DNA of 64,000 nt from Eriocheir sinensis (lineage: Eukaryota; Arthropoda; Malacostraca; Decapoda; Varunidae): the NCBI RefSeq assembly GCF_024679095.1, contig NC_066509.1, positions 12,790,669 through 12,854,668 of the forward strand. The letters run 5' to 3'. A program made the translations under genes and the position numbers. The notes beneath the pieces are model-generated. The model did no database searches, was not told where the DNA came from, and worked only from the letters and a program-made list of their open reading frames with translations. This document shows positions 11,011 through 58,556 of the stretch, piece by piece; within the stretch, counting starts at the first letter, position 1, and each line of letters starts with the position of its first letter.

Positions 11011-13223
11011 GTTAGTGTTATTCTGTTTGTTATAAAATTTTACTGCTTAGTTTGGTCTGCCCTATTAATTTTTTATTTTTTATTTTTTATACCTGGGTCA
11101 TCTTTAAATGATATCTATATGTTTGCCAATTATTTGATAAATTTACACATGAAATGGCATTCTTAAATTTATCGTCTTAGTAATGGTGGATTTAAGTTAC
11201 CCAAGAACTTTCAAGAGGGTAGCCATGGCAGAAGTCTCTAATTTTCCCTGTACCAGCACTCCACACATTCAATCCCTTGCCTTCAATCTCTTTAAAATAT
11301 TCATCTGCTCTTAGTTCAGTTTACCAGAGGCCTCCTCCTGATACCATTTGCAGGAGATATCCTGTGATTTTTAAGAATTAATATCCCCCCAAATTTGCAA
11401 ATACTTCAACTAGCGAATGGCGATGCCACAATAAACTGGGGTCTGCTGTACACCAGTGGTGAAAGTAAAGGTGGAGTTGGGAGCATATGCTATGATGTTC
11501 TGTTATGTAGCAGTACATCATTATTGAAATTTTATCTTGCATCTGATGGAGTCAGCCTCTTCTATCCTGTATGCCTTTCTTATTCTGTCTGTACTACTTT
11601 CATGATTTTTGTTACCATACATCCTCTACACTCTCCTTAATGTTGCTCATCATGTTCATTGTTTTTTACTTTTTTATAATGGGGCTGAAGACTTTTTTAT
11701 TTTTTTCAGATTATATCGACAATGACCCAGACAACAGTGAATTTAGTTCAGATAATGATGTTACCTTTTGGAAAAAAGTGGGGAAATGTAGAAAACAAAA
11801 ACTGCAGGCATCATCTGCATTTGAATTTCCCCTCAAGTATCCTCCACACATAAGTAGTTTGAAATATGATAAGTCAAAAGGCAGTTCAGGAAGCAGCCAG
11901 ATACTAATCAAGAGTTGTGAGAGTCAGCAAGCTACTTTGTCAAGGGAGGGTGACAGTAAGTTAGATGAAGCCAATAGTTCAGTGATGGAGGCTGGAGGTG
12001 ATGATGACTGGATAACTGATGATGAGGTGGATGAGGAGGAACTTGAAAATATTGACATTGAGATGGCCTTCAAAAGAGAGTATAAGGAGAGACGTCTGCC
12101 ACGCAACACCAAGGAGAAGAACTTTATGTGCGACATTTGTGGCAAGCAGTACTCAAAACACAACTTGCTAAGAAAGCACGTTGTCAGACATCATAAGGAA
12201 GAAGACGGTGCAAAGCTGTTTCCATATTCTTGCCAGCATTGTGAAAATGTCTATATTACGGAGAGGCAGTTGTTACACCACCAGAAGCAACCTCCAAGAC
12301 CATGTGAAGTGTGTGGAGTAATATTTAAGTGCATTGGTCTGCTTTGGCCCCACAGACGTGACCACAACAGTGTATGTCAAGTGTGTGACAAGGCATTTTC
12401 AGGGAGAAATTCACTTGTCCAGCATATGAAGATAGCACACCAAGAAAAAAATATTCCATGTCCTAAGTGTGATAAAATGTTCTCATTTGAATCATTCAAG
12501 AATCAACACATTGCTAAGGCACATCCTGAAAAACCCTTGCCATACCAGTGTGACAAATGTGATTTTAGTGCTATGAAAAAAGTGTCTGTCAAAATTCATC
12601 AGAAAAAGGCTCATACTGCAAAGCCTCCTCAGTATACTTGTAAAGATTGTAATAGTAAGTTTACCTGTGAAGCATCTTATAACACTCATGTTGAAAACCA
12701 TATTAGTAGAAGGAGCATTGTTTGCCATTTATGTTCTCAGAGATTTATATCAGATGAAGAAATTCAGGTCCACATGAAATCTAATCACAAACCATCAACT
12801 AACAAAAATAATGAAGAAAACACTTTGTCCAGCCCTTTGTACAACGGTGAACTCCAGTATTCCTGTGGTGTATGTAACATTATTTGGAGTGATGAGAAAC
12901 AGCTAACTCAGCACATGCAGCAATTTCATTACATGGACATTGAGACTCCTAGAGACATCAAGGTAGAAATTGAGCACGTTGAGGCACCAGAAGCTAGCCT
13001 TGGTTCTGGTAGTGGGGTGCAAGCTGTGAATAATGGTGATTCCAATCCTCAGAACTCTGACTGGCTCATTAAGAATGAGCCAACAACCTTGAAATTTTCA
13101 ACAGGACTTGACTGTTCTGATGGTGAGTCTGCTCTGCTTATGCCAGCTACTGCAGTGCCTCCAAATATAAACATGGTGGACATAAATGGAGTGCACTATC
13201 ACGTCATCAAGGGGAGTCAATGA
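10551..13223 (+). CDS. C2H2 zinc-finger protein, nine fingers, two coding exons
   Basis: CDS is join(10551..11010, 11710..13223), 657 residues plus stop. The junction AAG|gttagt...tttttttcag|AT joins phase 1 to phase 1 and restores the codon GAT (Asp154). Residues 1-290 are low in structure, with a basic patch (RKRRVHSKSK) and an acidic stretch (DDDWITDDEVDEEELENIDIE). Nine C2H2 fingers follow between about 292 and 560, beginning MCDICGKQYS, SCQHCENVY, CEVCGVIF, CQVCDKAFS, CPKCDKMFS, CDKCDFSA, CKDCNSKFT, CHLCSQRF and CGVCNIIWS. The last 97 residues are acidic and end VIKGSQ. It is presumably a nuclear DNA-binding regulator; targets are unknown. The start has a good Kozak context (A at -3, G at +4), but an upstream exon, perhaps the THAP exon at 1-67, could supply a longer N-terminus. 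Confidence 0.85.
11011..11709. other. Intron of the C2H2 gene
   Basis: A 699-bp GT-AG intron with a pyrimidine-rich 3' end. Around 11461-11495 it carries a short piece matching the tail of the SINEs at 44.1 and 47.6 kb (GGAGTTGGGAGCATATGCT). Confidence 0.75.
11710..13223 (+). CDS. C2H2 gene, coding exon 2 (all nine fingers)
   Basis: A single large exon holding the acidic region, all zinc fingers and the stop codon at 13221-13223. The open frame continues upstream of 11710 only through intron sequence, so that part is not coding. Confidence 0.88.
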
Positions 13224-13268
13224 TCTTTACCAATGACTCTATATTCTATTACAATCAGCTTTAAGTAA

Positions 13269-13375
<107 letters not shown>

Positions 13376-13686
13376 CCTCCACTTTAACCACGCTGCCGCC
13401 ACTCTCACTCTCACTGTCCTCTCCACTCCTGCCTCACAGTCCAGAACATATCCCAAATAACAAAAATGTTCGGTAAATGTCCAGAGAGTTGCCCATCTCA
13501 CTGCGGTACTTCTCACCCTAACCATGGGTTAGAGCTCATAATTCTATGCATTTTGAACCCCATATATATGCCTCGGAAATTGATAGTATCGCGTCTAGCG
13601 ATTTTTGAAAAGTTAGTGTTTTGGTAATTATTGAAAATCACTCCGCGCCTCTAAAATACGATATTACGCCTCCATATTGTACTTAA

Positions 13687-14280
13687 CCCTAGAACGCTAA
13701 CCATGGGTATGAGGTACCCGAAGCGAATGACGTCATTGCCATTGTGTATGGTTCCGGTGCTCTGAGGGTACCCACCTCCTCAGTAGCTTCATGTGCCCGC
13801 TTGACAGTGTAGGGGAAGGTCACGTTGTCTCGCTCTCTCTGCTCACCTTTGTTGTAGGCCTACATTCGGGTGCGGCATACCCATGGTTGGTGATACAGGG
13901 TGTTGTACATGTCCCTATGATATTGTTTACGTACTTTTTTAGTGATCACCTGTGCAGTGGATCACAGGACCTGGGAGGCCATACAAGAAGTTTGGAAGCC
14001 ATCGGATGATAATTTTTTTTATGAAATTTTTTTTTTTTGAAATTTTTGAACATTTTTCCTATTTTTAGTAACATTTTTCAGTACCTGATTTTCATACCAA
14101 AACAATACGTTTTTCAGTTCTTCTTAATGTTAAGTCAAGATACAAAGTTTGAAGTCCCTTCATGTAACTTTATTCCATTAAAACTTTACATTTAATTTTA
14201 TTTATTTTTTTTTCAAAATCGGGTATGACGTACCCATGGTTAGTAGTGGTGTGACTTTTTCTAAGGTTAGTGTTCTAGGG
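13687..14280. mobile_element. TTAA-flanked (piggyBac-like) non-autonomous element, 594 bp
   Basis: TTAA at 13683-13686 and 14281-14284. Termini are inverted: CCCTAGAACGCTAACC on the left, CCCTAGAACACTAACC as reverse complement of the right. A subterminal ACCATGGGTA...GTACCC block is also inverted. The interior is AT-rich and non-coding. Confidence 0.82.
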
Positions 14281-14426
14281 TTAAGGGACGAAATACATGT
14301 CCCTTAACCATAATATGAAGGCGGAAAAACTTAAAAGTGATGAAAAAGTGGTAAAGGTAGTGAAAAGGCATATTATACATACGCGCGATGTGTTTACATG
14401 GCGATGCCATTGCGATGTGAGCTGCG

Positions 14427-14708
14427 TTGCCAACGATCCGGTTAGTGGTGGTACGCTAGGTTAGCGATGGTACGCTTAGTTAGCGATTAGCCCACGCATG
14501 TGAGACAAGTCCACCACGCGTGGTTATTTTTTTTCTTAGAACACGCACCTTTACCCAAAGGCTTTTGTGAAGGTTTGGGCCGGGTATAGTATTAGGTAAA
14601 GGTGCGTGTTCTAAAAAAAATCAAATAACCACGCGTGGTGGACCTGGTCTCACATGCGTGGGCTAATAGCTAACTAAGCGTACCATCGCTAACCGGATCG
14701 TTGGCAAC
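14427..14708. mobile_element. Foldback element with about 115-130 bp inverted arms
   Basis: Left arm 14427-14558 and right arm 14596-14708 are near-perfect reverse complements. They include GTTGCCAACGATCCGGTTAG at the tips and CCACCACGCGTGGTTATTT and AGAACACGCACCTTTACC toward the loop. The loop is about 37 nt. The left arm carries an extra internal duplication of a GGTTAGYGRTGGTACGCT unit. No coding capacity. Confidence 0.8.
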
Positions 14709-15044
14709 AGTCAGGTCAAAGCTAAGCCTTGGTGAGGCTGGGAGCGGCCGACACCTGCTTCTTGTCAGTCCCAAGATGGCGGACTCAACTTCACTTTTAC
14801 CCACCGCGCGCCGCCGCCTCCTAATCCTACTTCCATGATCTGTTCCGTCCCGTGGATTTATTTTTATTTTTATGTGGGCTATGGCGCCGGTAGACTATCC
14901 ATCTGGGCCTGATGGTCGGCCCGGAGCCTGTCATGGCCCAGGCAACTTTATTGTGGCGCAATTATAATTGGCTCATGCTGCTCCCCGAAGCTCACTTTTT
15001 TTCCTCCTTTACTCCCTTGTTATCTCAAAACCTTGGAAAAGGGA

Positions 15045-15512
15045 AGAAAACAGGAAGTGAGAACGGGTCGTTTTAAAGCCACAGATGAAGCCTCACAATT
15101 GGCTGAGCTCTGAAAACACGCTTGTGATTCGCTAGGAGTCCGATGACGTCATCGCCGGCGCTCACCCGGTCAGTGGCCTCGCTGCCTTGGGGCAGTGTCA
15201 CATTGGTCGTTTTCTTCTAACCGTTGTGGCTACTGGCAACTCCCGTACACCCATCCGGGAGCGAGTTGTCGGTTGTCCGTAACCTGTTGGTGTCCTAGAG
15301 TGTGTTAGAACTTATTTGGTGAGTGGTTCATACAAACCAAACATACCCAATGGCAAGAAGAGAGCAGTGTTAAAGACGACTGTTCTCTTCTTGCCAAGAG
15401 CTAGGTTTGGTTCATGTGAGCCACTCACCAAATACGTTTTAACACACGCAAAGAAATGGTGAAAACGTTTCTGTTTGTCAGAAACATCTGCAATGGTTCC
15501 TAATGAGTCTGG

Positions 15513-15543
<31 letters not shown>

Positions 15544-16138
15544 TTGTTGTTATTCGATCCATGTGTATGGGTGGGTTGGCCGCGCACGCGTAGTGGTGAC
15601 AATGAGAACTGGCATGGAGGAACCACAGGCATGCCACACCCACAACTGTTTCTTCCTTCCATTTAACTGCAGCAACAAGTCCATAACTTGGGTAATGGCA
15701 GCACAAGCCGCGACAGCCCTTACTTTAGCAGACGACGCCATGTTGATACAGGGCAAGTTTTTTGTTAACGTTGTGGATGTGGATACGGGCAACCGACCTT
15801 GGCCGTGTGGGACGCACACCAGGAAAAGTTGGAGCTGCCGGTTGCCCTGGATGGCAACAACGCGGTGGGAAAAAAAAAAGCTCTGTGTGACACCAGCTTA
15901 CGGATAACCGGGAACTCTCTCCCGGTTGGGCGCACGGGCGTTGCCCATAGCCCCAACGGTTGGACGAAAACGGCCATTGTGACACCGCCTTAAGGCAGTG
16001 AAGCTGCTGATAGGGTGGGCGTCGGCGATCACGTCATCGGACTCCCAGCGAATCACAAGAGTGTTTTCAAAACTGTCAGCCAATCGAAAGGCAGCCGTCT
16101 TCAACTGTGGCTTCAAAATGACCCGTTTTCTCTTACCG
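15045..16138. mobile_element. Element with about 230-bp long inverted repeats
   Basis: 15045-15280 is the inverted, diverged copy of 15905-16138. Shared blocks include CCGATGACGTCATCG versus CGGCGATCACGTCATCGG, and GGCGGTGTCACA-type sequence on both sides. Inside, GG(C/G)GGTGTCACA ends with TTA next to the right one recall Harbinger-type ends (compare 30939-31561). A second palindrome lies at 15314-15436. The interior also has a (GT)n run at 15513-15543. No transposase frame is intact. Confidence 0.6.
15314..15436. repeat. Hairpin palindrome
   Basis: Arms 15314-15368 and 15382-15436 match as reverse complements (ATTTGGTGAGTGG, AACCAAAC, TGGCAAGAAGAGA), with a loop of about 13 nt. Confidence 0.75.
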
Positions 16139-16143
16139 TTCCC

Positions 16144-16209
<66 letters not shown>

Positions 16210-16405
16210 CCATACCCACAATGTTTGGAGGAAAACGTCCAGTGTGATGCTACCTTTAAATGTAGCGTGCGCGACGCCGATGGTAAATAGACGTGACCCG
16301 TACGTGTCAAAGCAGCGCGAAACTCGAAGTGATAATGCGCGAAATTCGGGATGGTAAGAATTAAGGACTAACCGCGAAACTCGGATACCGCGAAACTCGA
16401 GAGGG
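15989..16405. repeat. Dispersed repeat with internal (CT)n, copy 1
   Basis: Matches 28318-28845 along its length: AAGGCAGTGARGCTGCTGAT, the hypervariable (CT)n, ACAATGTTTGGAGGAAAAC, and an end with repeated GCGAAACTCGG motifs. The microsatellite (16155-16207, preceded by a C run) sits at the same place in both copies, so it is part of the element. Confidence 0.8.
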
Positions 16406-16408
<3 letters not shown>

Positions 16409-16458
<50 letters not shown>

Positions 16459-16482
16459 TATATATATATATATATATATATA
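16409..16482. repeat. (AT)n microsatellite
   Basis: AT repeat with one GA interruption, directly after the dispersed repeat. Confidence 0.9.
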
Positions 16483-16715
16483 TTGCCTCAGTGATTATCA
16501 AATATCAATAGAATTCTAGAAGTAGACAGTGAAGATGTAACAATACATCATGGGTTTGAAAGAGTAATTGGCTAAATTATATGGAGAGAAGGAATTTTGA
16601 TAGCAGTACCAAGTGATAATGAAGGGATGGGGAAAAGTGAAAACTGGGAAGTAGAGAAAAGAAAGATGTATGAGCTATGTTAGTTGAGTCAAGGGCTAGA
16701 GCACAAGGCAAGGGA

Positions 16716-18592
<1,877 letters not shown>

Positions 18593-18639
18593 CATAAATA
18601 GATAATGTACAGACTAACACTGAGACAGATCACCATGCA

Positions 18640-18780
18640 CAGGTCATCACTACAGTCGGTCCAAATTAGCTTGGCCAATTTGCACCGAGAGGCCCCTCCC
18701 CCATTCTGGCTAAGCTCCGCCCCCCTTTCACCTGATTGGCTGTTGATGACATCATAGATTGTATCAAAGACACGTACCAA
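18640..18780. promoter_or_regulatory. GC-box / CCAAT-like cluster, tentative
   Basis: CCGCCCCC (GC box), GATTGGC (CCAAT box, inverted) and GATGACATCA (CRE-like) lie within about 60 bp, at 18717-18755. No linked first exon could be found, so this may be chance or a relic. Confidence 0.2.
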
Positions 18781-18903
18781 ATATATATGATTGAGATAAT
18801 CTAGCTTCTTTCATGATTAAAAAATATTCGAAACTTAATTGAATAACGACACTCTACTTAAACAATCAATGACATCACCTAAGAAACAAAGTACAATCAT
18901 AAT

Positions 18904-20883
18904 ACTGATCTTGATCTTAATCTTGATGTCACAGGTGGCTCGGGATTTCTCCCCAGCCAGGCCTTTGTAGCGGCAGCTCCTGTGAAAAGAAAACAAAAAA
19001 ACATGCGGGAAGTCAATGTTCTCGGGGCAAGATATCATTCCCTACATCTTGCACGCCACATGGCTTCCAAGAACTCTTTCACTGCCTCAATCACTTGTCC
19101 ACTCGTCTCTCCACTGAGCCCCAGCAGCAGCACCATCCACTCCCTTCCAGTCCTCCCGTTTACTCCACGTCCCATCTCGCTCAAAAACACATGCATCATC
19201 TTCGTTCTCTCCCTGCCATACTTCTTGCATTCCAGCACTACATGCTGCACAGTCGCATCCACACCCCTATCACACATCTGGCACACTTTGCTGCGGGACT
19301 CAGACCATCTATAGTTCCTTGCATTCACATCCAGACACTGCGCTCTAGCACGGAAAAGATCACCTCCCAGGCTTCCCTCATACCACACCTCACACTTTGG
19401 GGCCTCTTTCTCCCTATACCAGTCGAGAGTTTCCTTTCTTTCCATCTCATTCTTCCACTTGCTCAATCCCTCATCTTTAACTGCCATATCTATCACATTC
19501 TTCCAATTTCTTACATCCCACTCAAACCCCTCTCCATTTCTGTTTGTTATTCTCCATTCAAACACATTCTGTCTATATTCAAAGGGTCGGTACACCCACC
19601 TACTTAGCAACACATTCCTGTCTATCATTCGCCCACATTTATTCGCCCATTTGCCATCTCTTATACTCCACAAGTATACTTTCCTTGCTAATCTTGCATC
19701 CTCCATTTGTTCCAGTCTCACTTTATATCTCAAGATTGCCTTCACTAGTCTTTCCCTAAACGTGCTCCATCCCATGTCACCCCTAAGAGCCTACTGCTGC
19801 AAACCTTGGTGCATTCAGTGCCATTCGATCTTGCTACCCTATTCTGCCCCACTTCCAATTTTTCTATCTCACTGTCATTCCATGTCATCACATCCATTCC
19901 ATACATAATGCTCGGGACAGCCACACTCTTCCAAACCTCACGGATGACATCATATTGCTCGCTCTCATCCTCGCTGCACTCCCTAAACGGCCTACCCACT
20001 GGTTTGCCATACTTATCTTTACATTCTTGGCCCTGCCGCATCCATTTACCTCCATCCACACCCCTAGGTACTTGTATTCTTCCGTCTGTTCCAACTCATC
20101 CCCTTCCAGTCTCCAAGTTGTTTCTCTCTCGTCCTCTGACCTATTTACTATCATTACTTTGCTCTTCTCACTACTGAACCTAACCCCAAAATCCCTTCCA
20201 TAACCCCCTACCACATCTAGGAGACTACGTAGTTCTTCAGCAGACTCACTCATAACCACCACATCATCCGCATACAACAACACACATACTTTATCCTCTC
20301 CAATTTTCACTCCTGCATTCATTCTCCTCATTCTGACTGCTAATTCCTCTGTGAAAAGACTAAATAATGTTGGTGATAATATACAGCCTTGTCTCACTCC
20401 TCTTTCACTCTTCACCCAACCTGTCTCTAGATCACCTTGTCTATACTTTGCTCTTGTACCAACATACATACTTCTAATTATGTTAACAATCTTATCACTC
20501 AGCCCAACTTTTTCAAGCACTCTGCATAACACATCTCTATTCACCCTGTCATAAGCTTTCTCTATATCTAGGAAGCCTAAGTACAGTTTCCCTCCCTCTC
20601 TCTTTTTCCTTTCAATCAACTCATTTACAACAAACATGTTATCTTCTGCTCGCCTGTCCACTCGGAATCCGTTCTGCTCCTCACCCAGCACCCTGGCACT
20701 CTCAATCCATTTACACAACCTTTCATTCAACACAGCACTAAAGATTTTTCCTATTGAGTTTACCAGAGAGATTGGCCTATAGTTCTTTAATTCCTGCTTA
20801 CTCTTATGCCCGCCCTTGTGGATCAGAGTCACTCTACATTCATTCCATTTACTTGGCACTCTCTCTTCTCCTCTACTGCAAGT
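18904..20883 (-). mobile_element. Non-LTR retrotransposon, 5'-truncated, frame-broken
   Basis: From 20883 downward: NYRPISLVNSIGKI, DIEKAYDRVNRD, GVRQGCILSPTLF and the catalytic box LLYADDVVVM. After two frame changes (near 20040 and 19780) comes a C-terminal domain with CQMCDRGVDATVQHVVLEC, a CCHC-like zinc motif. The 3' end is a short AAGATC-type tandem tail (18904-18930). The endonuclease is missing, so it is a 5'-truncated insertion. Clade is uncertain. Its truncated end lies about 60 bp from the ORC1 E2F site. Confidence 0.85.
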
Positions 20884-21231
20884 TTTCAAGGGAGAACGGG
20901 CCCTGCAAAACAAGCCCAGCCCAAGACCAAGATCAGCTGGCCTTTCCCGCCAAACTTGTGCGTCCGCCGTCCGCCGCCTGACCGTCACTCAGAAGGGTGG
21001 AGGAGGAGCAGTGCAAAGTGCTGGTAACGCCCCAGCTTGCAAGACTTACTGTCACTGTGTCATCCCGCTAGGCTGCAGGGCAAGGAGGCGAACTGCTGCC
21101 CAGTACCCAGCCACACGGTGAAGGAGAGGTGGAGAATACTGGCGCCAAGGCACTGGGCAATACTGAGTGAGAAGAGCCAGTGGCCGATCCCTTGTTAACA
21201 GTCGCAGGCGAAGGGCCCGCTGTCCCCAGCC
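20884..21231 (+). promoter_or_regulatory. ORC1 promoter region with consensus E2F site
   Basis: TTTCCCGCCAAA at 20943-20954 is a full palindromic-type E2F site, 278 bp upstream of the ORC1 ATG, in a locally GC/CpG-rich stretch without TATA box. ORC1 is a well-known E2F target in flies and mammals, so the placement makes sense. The transcription start is not visible. The upstream boundary is set by the LINE at 20883. Confidence 0.5.
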
Positions 21232-54119
<32,888 letters not shown>

Positions 54120-54248
54120 ACACATGTGGTAGACATTTTTGTGGTAGTCTTTTTATGTTCAGTGAGAAATTTTAATGTTATTTATATCATAGACTAAACA
54201 GACACCAAATTCTGGACAGAACTTTGCCTTTTTATACATTAGATAGTT

Positions 54249-54254
54249 ATTAAA
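54249..54254 (+). terminator. Possible ORC1 poly(A) signal ATTAAA
   Basis: ATTAAA 130 nt after the stop codon. It is the commonest variant of AATAAA, but no cleavage-site evidence is available. Confidence 0.3.
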
Positions 54255-54259
54255 CACTA

Positions 54260-55380
54260 TAGACTCATTAAAAATAATGAACATTACAGACAAAAGCCCA
54301 GATTCTATGTTTTGGGCATTCTTTCTGACTGTTCATTATACCTATCATTATTATGTGTCCCTTCCTTATTACAAAGTAAGAATGCCTTATCTTTGTTTTC
54401 ATTATTATTGAATTTTAATTGATAGACAACCAGGTTTTTAGTTGTCATGATGTTTTAATATAATTTTAATATAATATTGATATAATGACATAAAAAAAAT
54501 TGTTGATATATTTTCAAAGGAAAAATCAGTAAAACTGTATTTTATTAACTTTTTTTTTATATCTATCCTATAATTTGTATAACATGTATGCAAGTAAGGC
54601 ATTTGAAAGGGGAGAGGGGTTTTGGACCATGGAAAGTGACTCGTATGTGAATGACTGCAAGTTTTGGTACTTGGAGGACTTAGAAAATAGTACATAAATT
54701 CTTAGGTTGTCTCATCTTGCCAGACATTCATGTGAGGGTGTTTCGATAGTCATTGCTTCACTCTTTCATTGGCAATATTTTGTGGAAGGAAACAAGAAAA
54801 ATTCCTGCTCTTTTATGGCCGTCTTTTAGATTTTCATAATTTTGTCATATTAGACATATCTATTTTTGTAATCTTGTATCACGGCTAATACCAACTACCA
54901 AAAGTTAAGTGTCAAAACACTGATATATGACTAGAGAAGGTTAAATGATTAGAGGAAAAAGTGCTGGGCAGAACATGCTATTGACATTAGCCACATCATC
55001 AATGTCCTTGGTCTTGGTCAGGGAAAAGGTTTGTTTTTTACCTAAACCTTATGATGTCCTCATCACTCATACAGAAAGTGATTAGATGACGAAATAGGCA
55101 CGACTGTTGTTCATTTGTTAATAGACATGGGGTCAAGGTGGTGTAATTATGTTCTCTGCAGTGTTTGTTTTACATTCTAACAGTCACCACACCACAATTT
55201 CAGCATAAATTCACTTAAGTGCTTTTGTAGTTTCAGGCTTTGCCATCTACAGTATATCTGCCTAATGTTTCATTCTATTTCAACAACATTTCAGACACCT
55301 TAACAATTAGCTCCCAGTGATATGTCCTCTTAGACTACAAAAATACCACCTGTCAAACGAAGCTGATCTGGAATATCTAC
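54260..55380. other. No recognised gene downstream of ORC1
   Basis: AT-rich; presumably the ORC1 3' UTR end and intergenic DNA. Confidence 0.5.
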
Positions 55381-55382
55381 AA

Positions 55383-55725
55383 TTTACATAAGAACATAAG
55401 AACGCAGGAGTCTGCAAGACTCAATGATTTCTGACCCAGCACCAGATCGAGGCACTGTGCAAGTCTGCTCTGCCTACCGCCAAGAAAGGTGAGGGGAGTG
55501 AGGTGAAGATGAGGAGGGAGTGAAGTGAGTGTGGGGGAAGTGAAATGATGCTTGATCGAGGGAGTGTGAGGTGAAGGTGGAGAATTTCAGGTGTGGGGGG
55601 TTGTGAGGTGAAGGTGGGGGACGAAGGGAAGCTGGTGTGAGGGGAAACGAGGTGAAGGTAAGAGGATGGGAGGTGTTTGTTGGGGGTGTGAGAGAGGAAG
55701 TGAGGTGAAGGTAGAGGTGAGAGAG
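55383..55725 (-). repeat. LINE-type 3' tail followed by a G-rich minisatellite
   Basis: The reverse complement of 55383-55440 reads CTTGCAGACTCCTGCG and then TTATGTTCTTATG, like the LINE A tail. 55485-55725 is a degenerate tandem array of units around GTGAGGTGAAGGTGGGG. The long Pro/Ser/His-rich frame on the minus strand here is an artefact of the repeat. Confidence 0.6.
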
Positions 55726-55929
55726 CATGACGCAATAAAATGGAGAGGACAAATTTAAGGTGATGGCTTTCTAAGAAAAAGGTGAGAGGGATGAGGCAAC
55801 GGTGAAATGTAGTGGATAATGTGGGGTACGAGGTAGTGGTCCACGGTACATTTTTATTTAATATCTTTTCATGTCTACACTGCTTTAACAGCTGTGTTTT
55901 CCATAGCGACAGTTGCCTACCCAAGTTTC

Positions 55930-56980
55930 CCCTAATTGGATATTTTTAATGTGTGGATTTACACAAGCTAACTCAGACTGTATGCAGCTGTCTTGTAGGA
56001 TCATGATGGTGACACAGACCTGCGTGGAAACGAAAGAGTATATAGATAGGATTTTTTTAAACCCTTTTATGGCATGGTAGATAGGCAAAATGGAATAAAA
56101 AAAAGTCCCCAAAGATGTGACTGCGTGTATACATGAAAGAATGTTCTAGTTGCTTGAAGCCTTTGCATTCAGTCCTGTCACGTGTATGTTTAGTTAGTTC
56201 GTGTTGGGCAAGTCGAAATCTTTCCCCTGAAATCGGTTGCTGCAAGGAGGGAGGAGCTGTTGGCCAATCCACTCACTGCTCTTAGTGACGTGGAGAAACT
56301 CGCGCCTGCATCAAGGTGAGCCGCTGGGTACAACTTACTGCCTGCGGGGTTTCCTTCGCGCTTGTCACACGCTGATCATTTTCCGCGAGGCGAGACAAAA
56401 ATTCTTGGACGAGTCTCCGGAACAGTGCAAAGAAAATGATTTTACTTCACGGGAAAATCTCGAAAACATGACTGCGTTCTCACTCGTTATGATTAGAAAA
56501 AAATGTGATTGAGGGAGAGTTTTCACGAGTGTCCACACTTGGCTGTCTTACCTGCAGGTGCCTCAGGTGTGCTTATGACTACGTGGCAGGTGTGTGTGTG
56601 TGTGTGTGTGTGTGTGACCTCATGAACTTGCGATCACCCCTTTCTGTGTGTCATGACCAGGTGAAATCTGAAAGTTAAACCCCAAAGTATTTTAAAACTC
56701 TTGGCACACTAACGGGGCAAGGTGTGTGTGTGTGTTGTGGGCGGTGTGAATGCTTCCAAATGCTATGAGAGGAATCAGAGCGAAGTAAAGAAAGAAAAAA
56801 GGAGAAAAGAAAAGATCACCAGAATCAAGCATCTTCTCCTCAGCCTTCTCTTCCTCCTCCTCCTCCTCTTCCTCTTCCTCCTCCTCTTTTGGAATGGTCT
56901 CGACCCTGTCCATGTGGAGGCAAAGAGGAAAAAAAAAAAAAAGAGCAAGAGTGAGAAGAGCTGACACACTCTCCCATCAT
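55930..56980. other. No recognised gene; one CpG-richer patch
   Basis: 56270-56480 is richer in CpG and holds ATCAAG|GTGAGC, a good donor-like site, so a 5' exon of a gene to the right is conceivable but unsupported. (GT)n lies at 56590-56614. 56845-56890 is a CTC/CCT-rich tract. Confidence 0.3.
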
Positions 56981-56982
56981 CA

Positions 56983-58003
<1,021 letters not shown>

Positions 58004-58556
58004 ACTTGTTATAGTTAGTCGTTAGGTCAGGAACGCGGCTAAACAAACACAGGTACGCGAAAAGCCGGCTAGGTGAGCGTCCCAGTTGACCAGGTCTTCA
58101 GTTGACCTCAGGCCTTCAAGGTGTACATACGTGCTCTAGCTAGCTCTGTGTTGACTATGTCTGGTGGGAGCAAGAGGGAGGTGTGTGGAGACGCGGCCGG
58201 TGGAGTGGCTGAAGGTGGTACAGTGGAGTTGCTGAATTCTCTGTTGAAGAGAATGGAGGAGTTGGAGAAGCGGGCCTAAAACTGAACCTTGAGGGGTTCC
58301 TCAAGGTTCAGTTTTAGGCCCGCTTTTATTCATTATCTACATCAATGACATAGACAATGGGATAACTAGTGACATAGGTAAATTTGCAGATGACACCAAA
58401 ATAGGATGTACTATTAGGACAGGGGAGGATGCTAGAGCACTGCAGGAGGATCTCAACAAACTGTCAGCTTGGTCAGAAAAAGTAGGAACACGCAACCCAT
58501 TACACGGGTATAGTTTAGACTCCACAGCGATAGGCAGATCAGAGTGTGAAAGGAAT

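Noticed and set aside
11571..11709. Upstream extension of the C2H2 exon-2 frame
   Set aside because: It runs through a polypyrimidine tract and acceptor, and splicing to 10551-11010 is in phase.
55421..55924. 167-codon minus-strand frame
   Set aside because: Translation of the G-rich minisatellite; composition follows the repeat unit.
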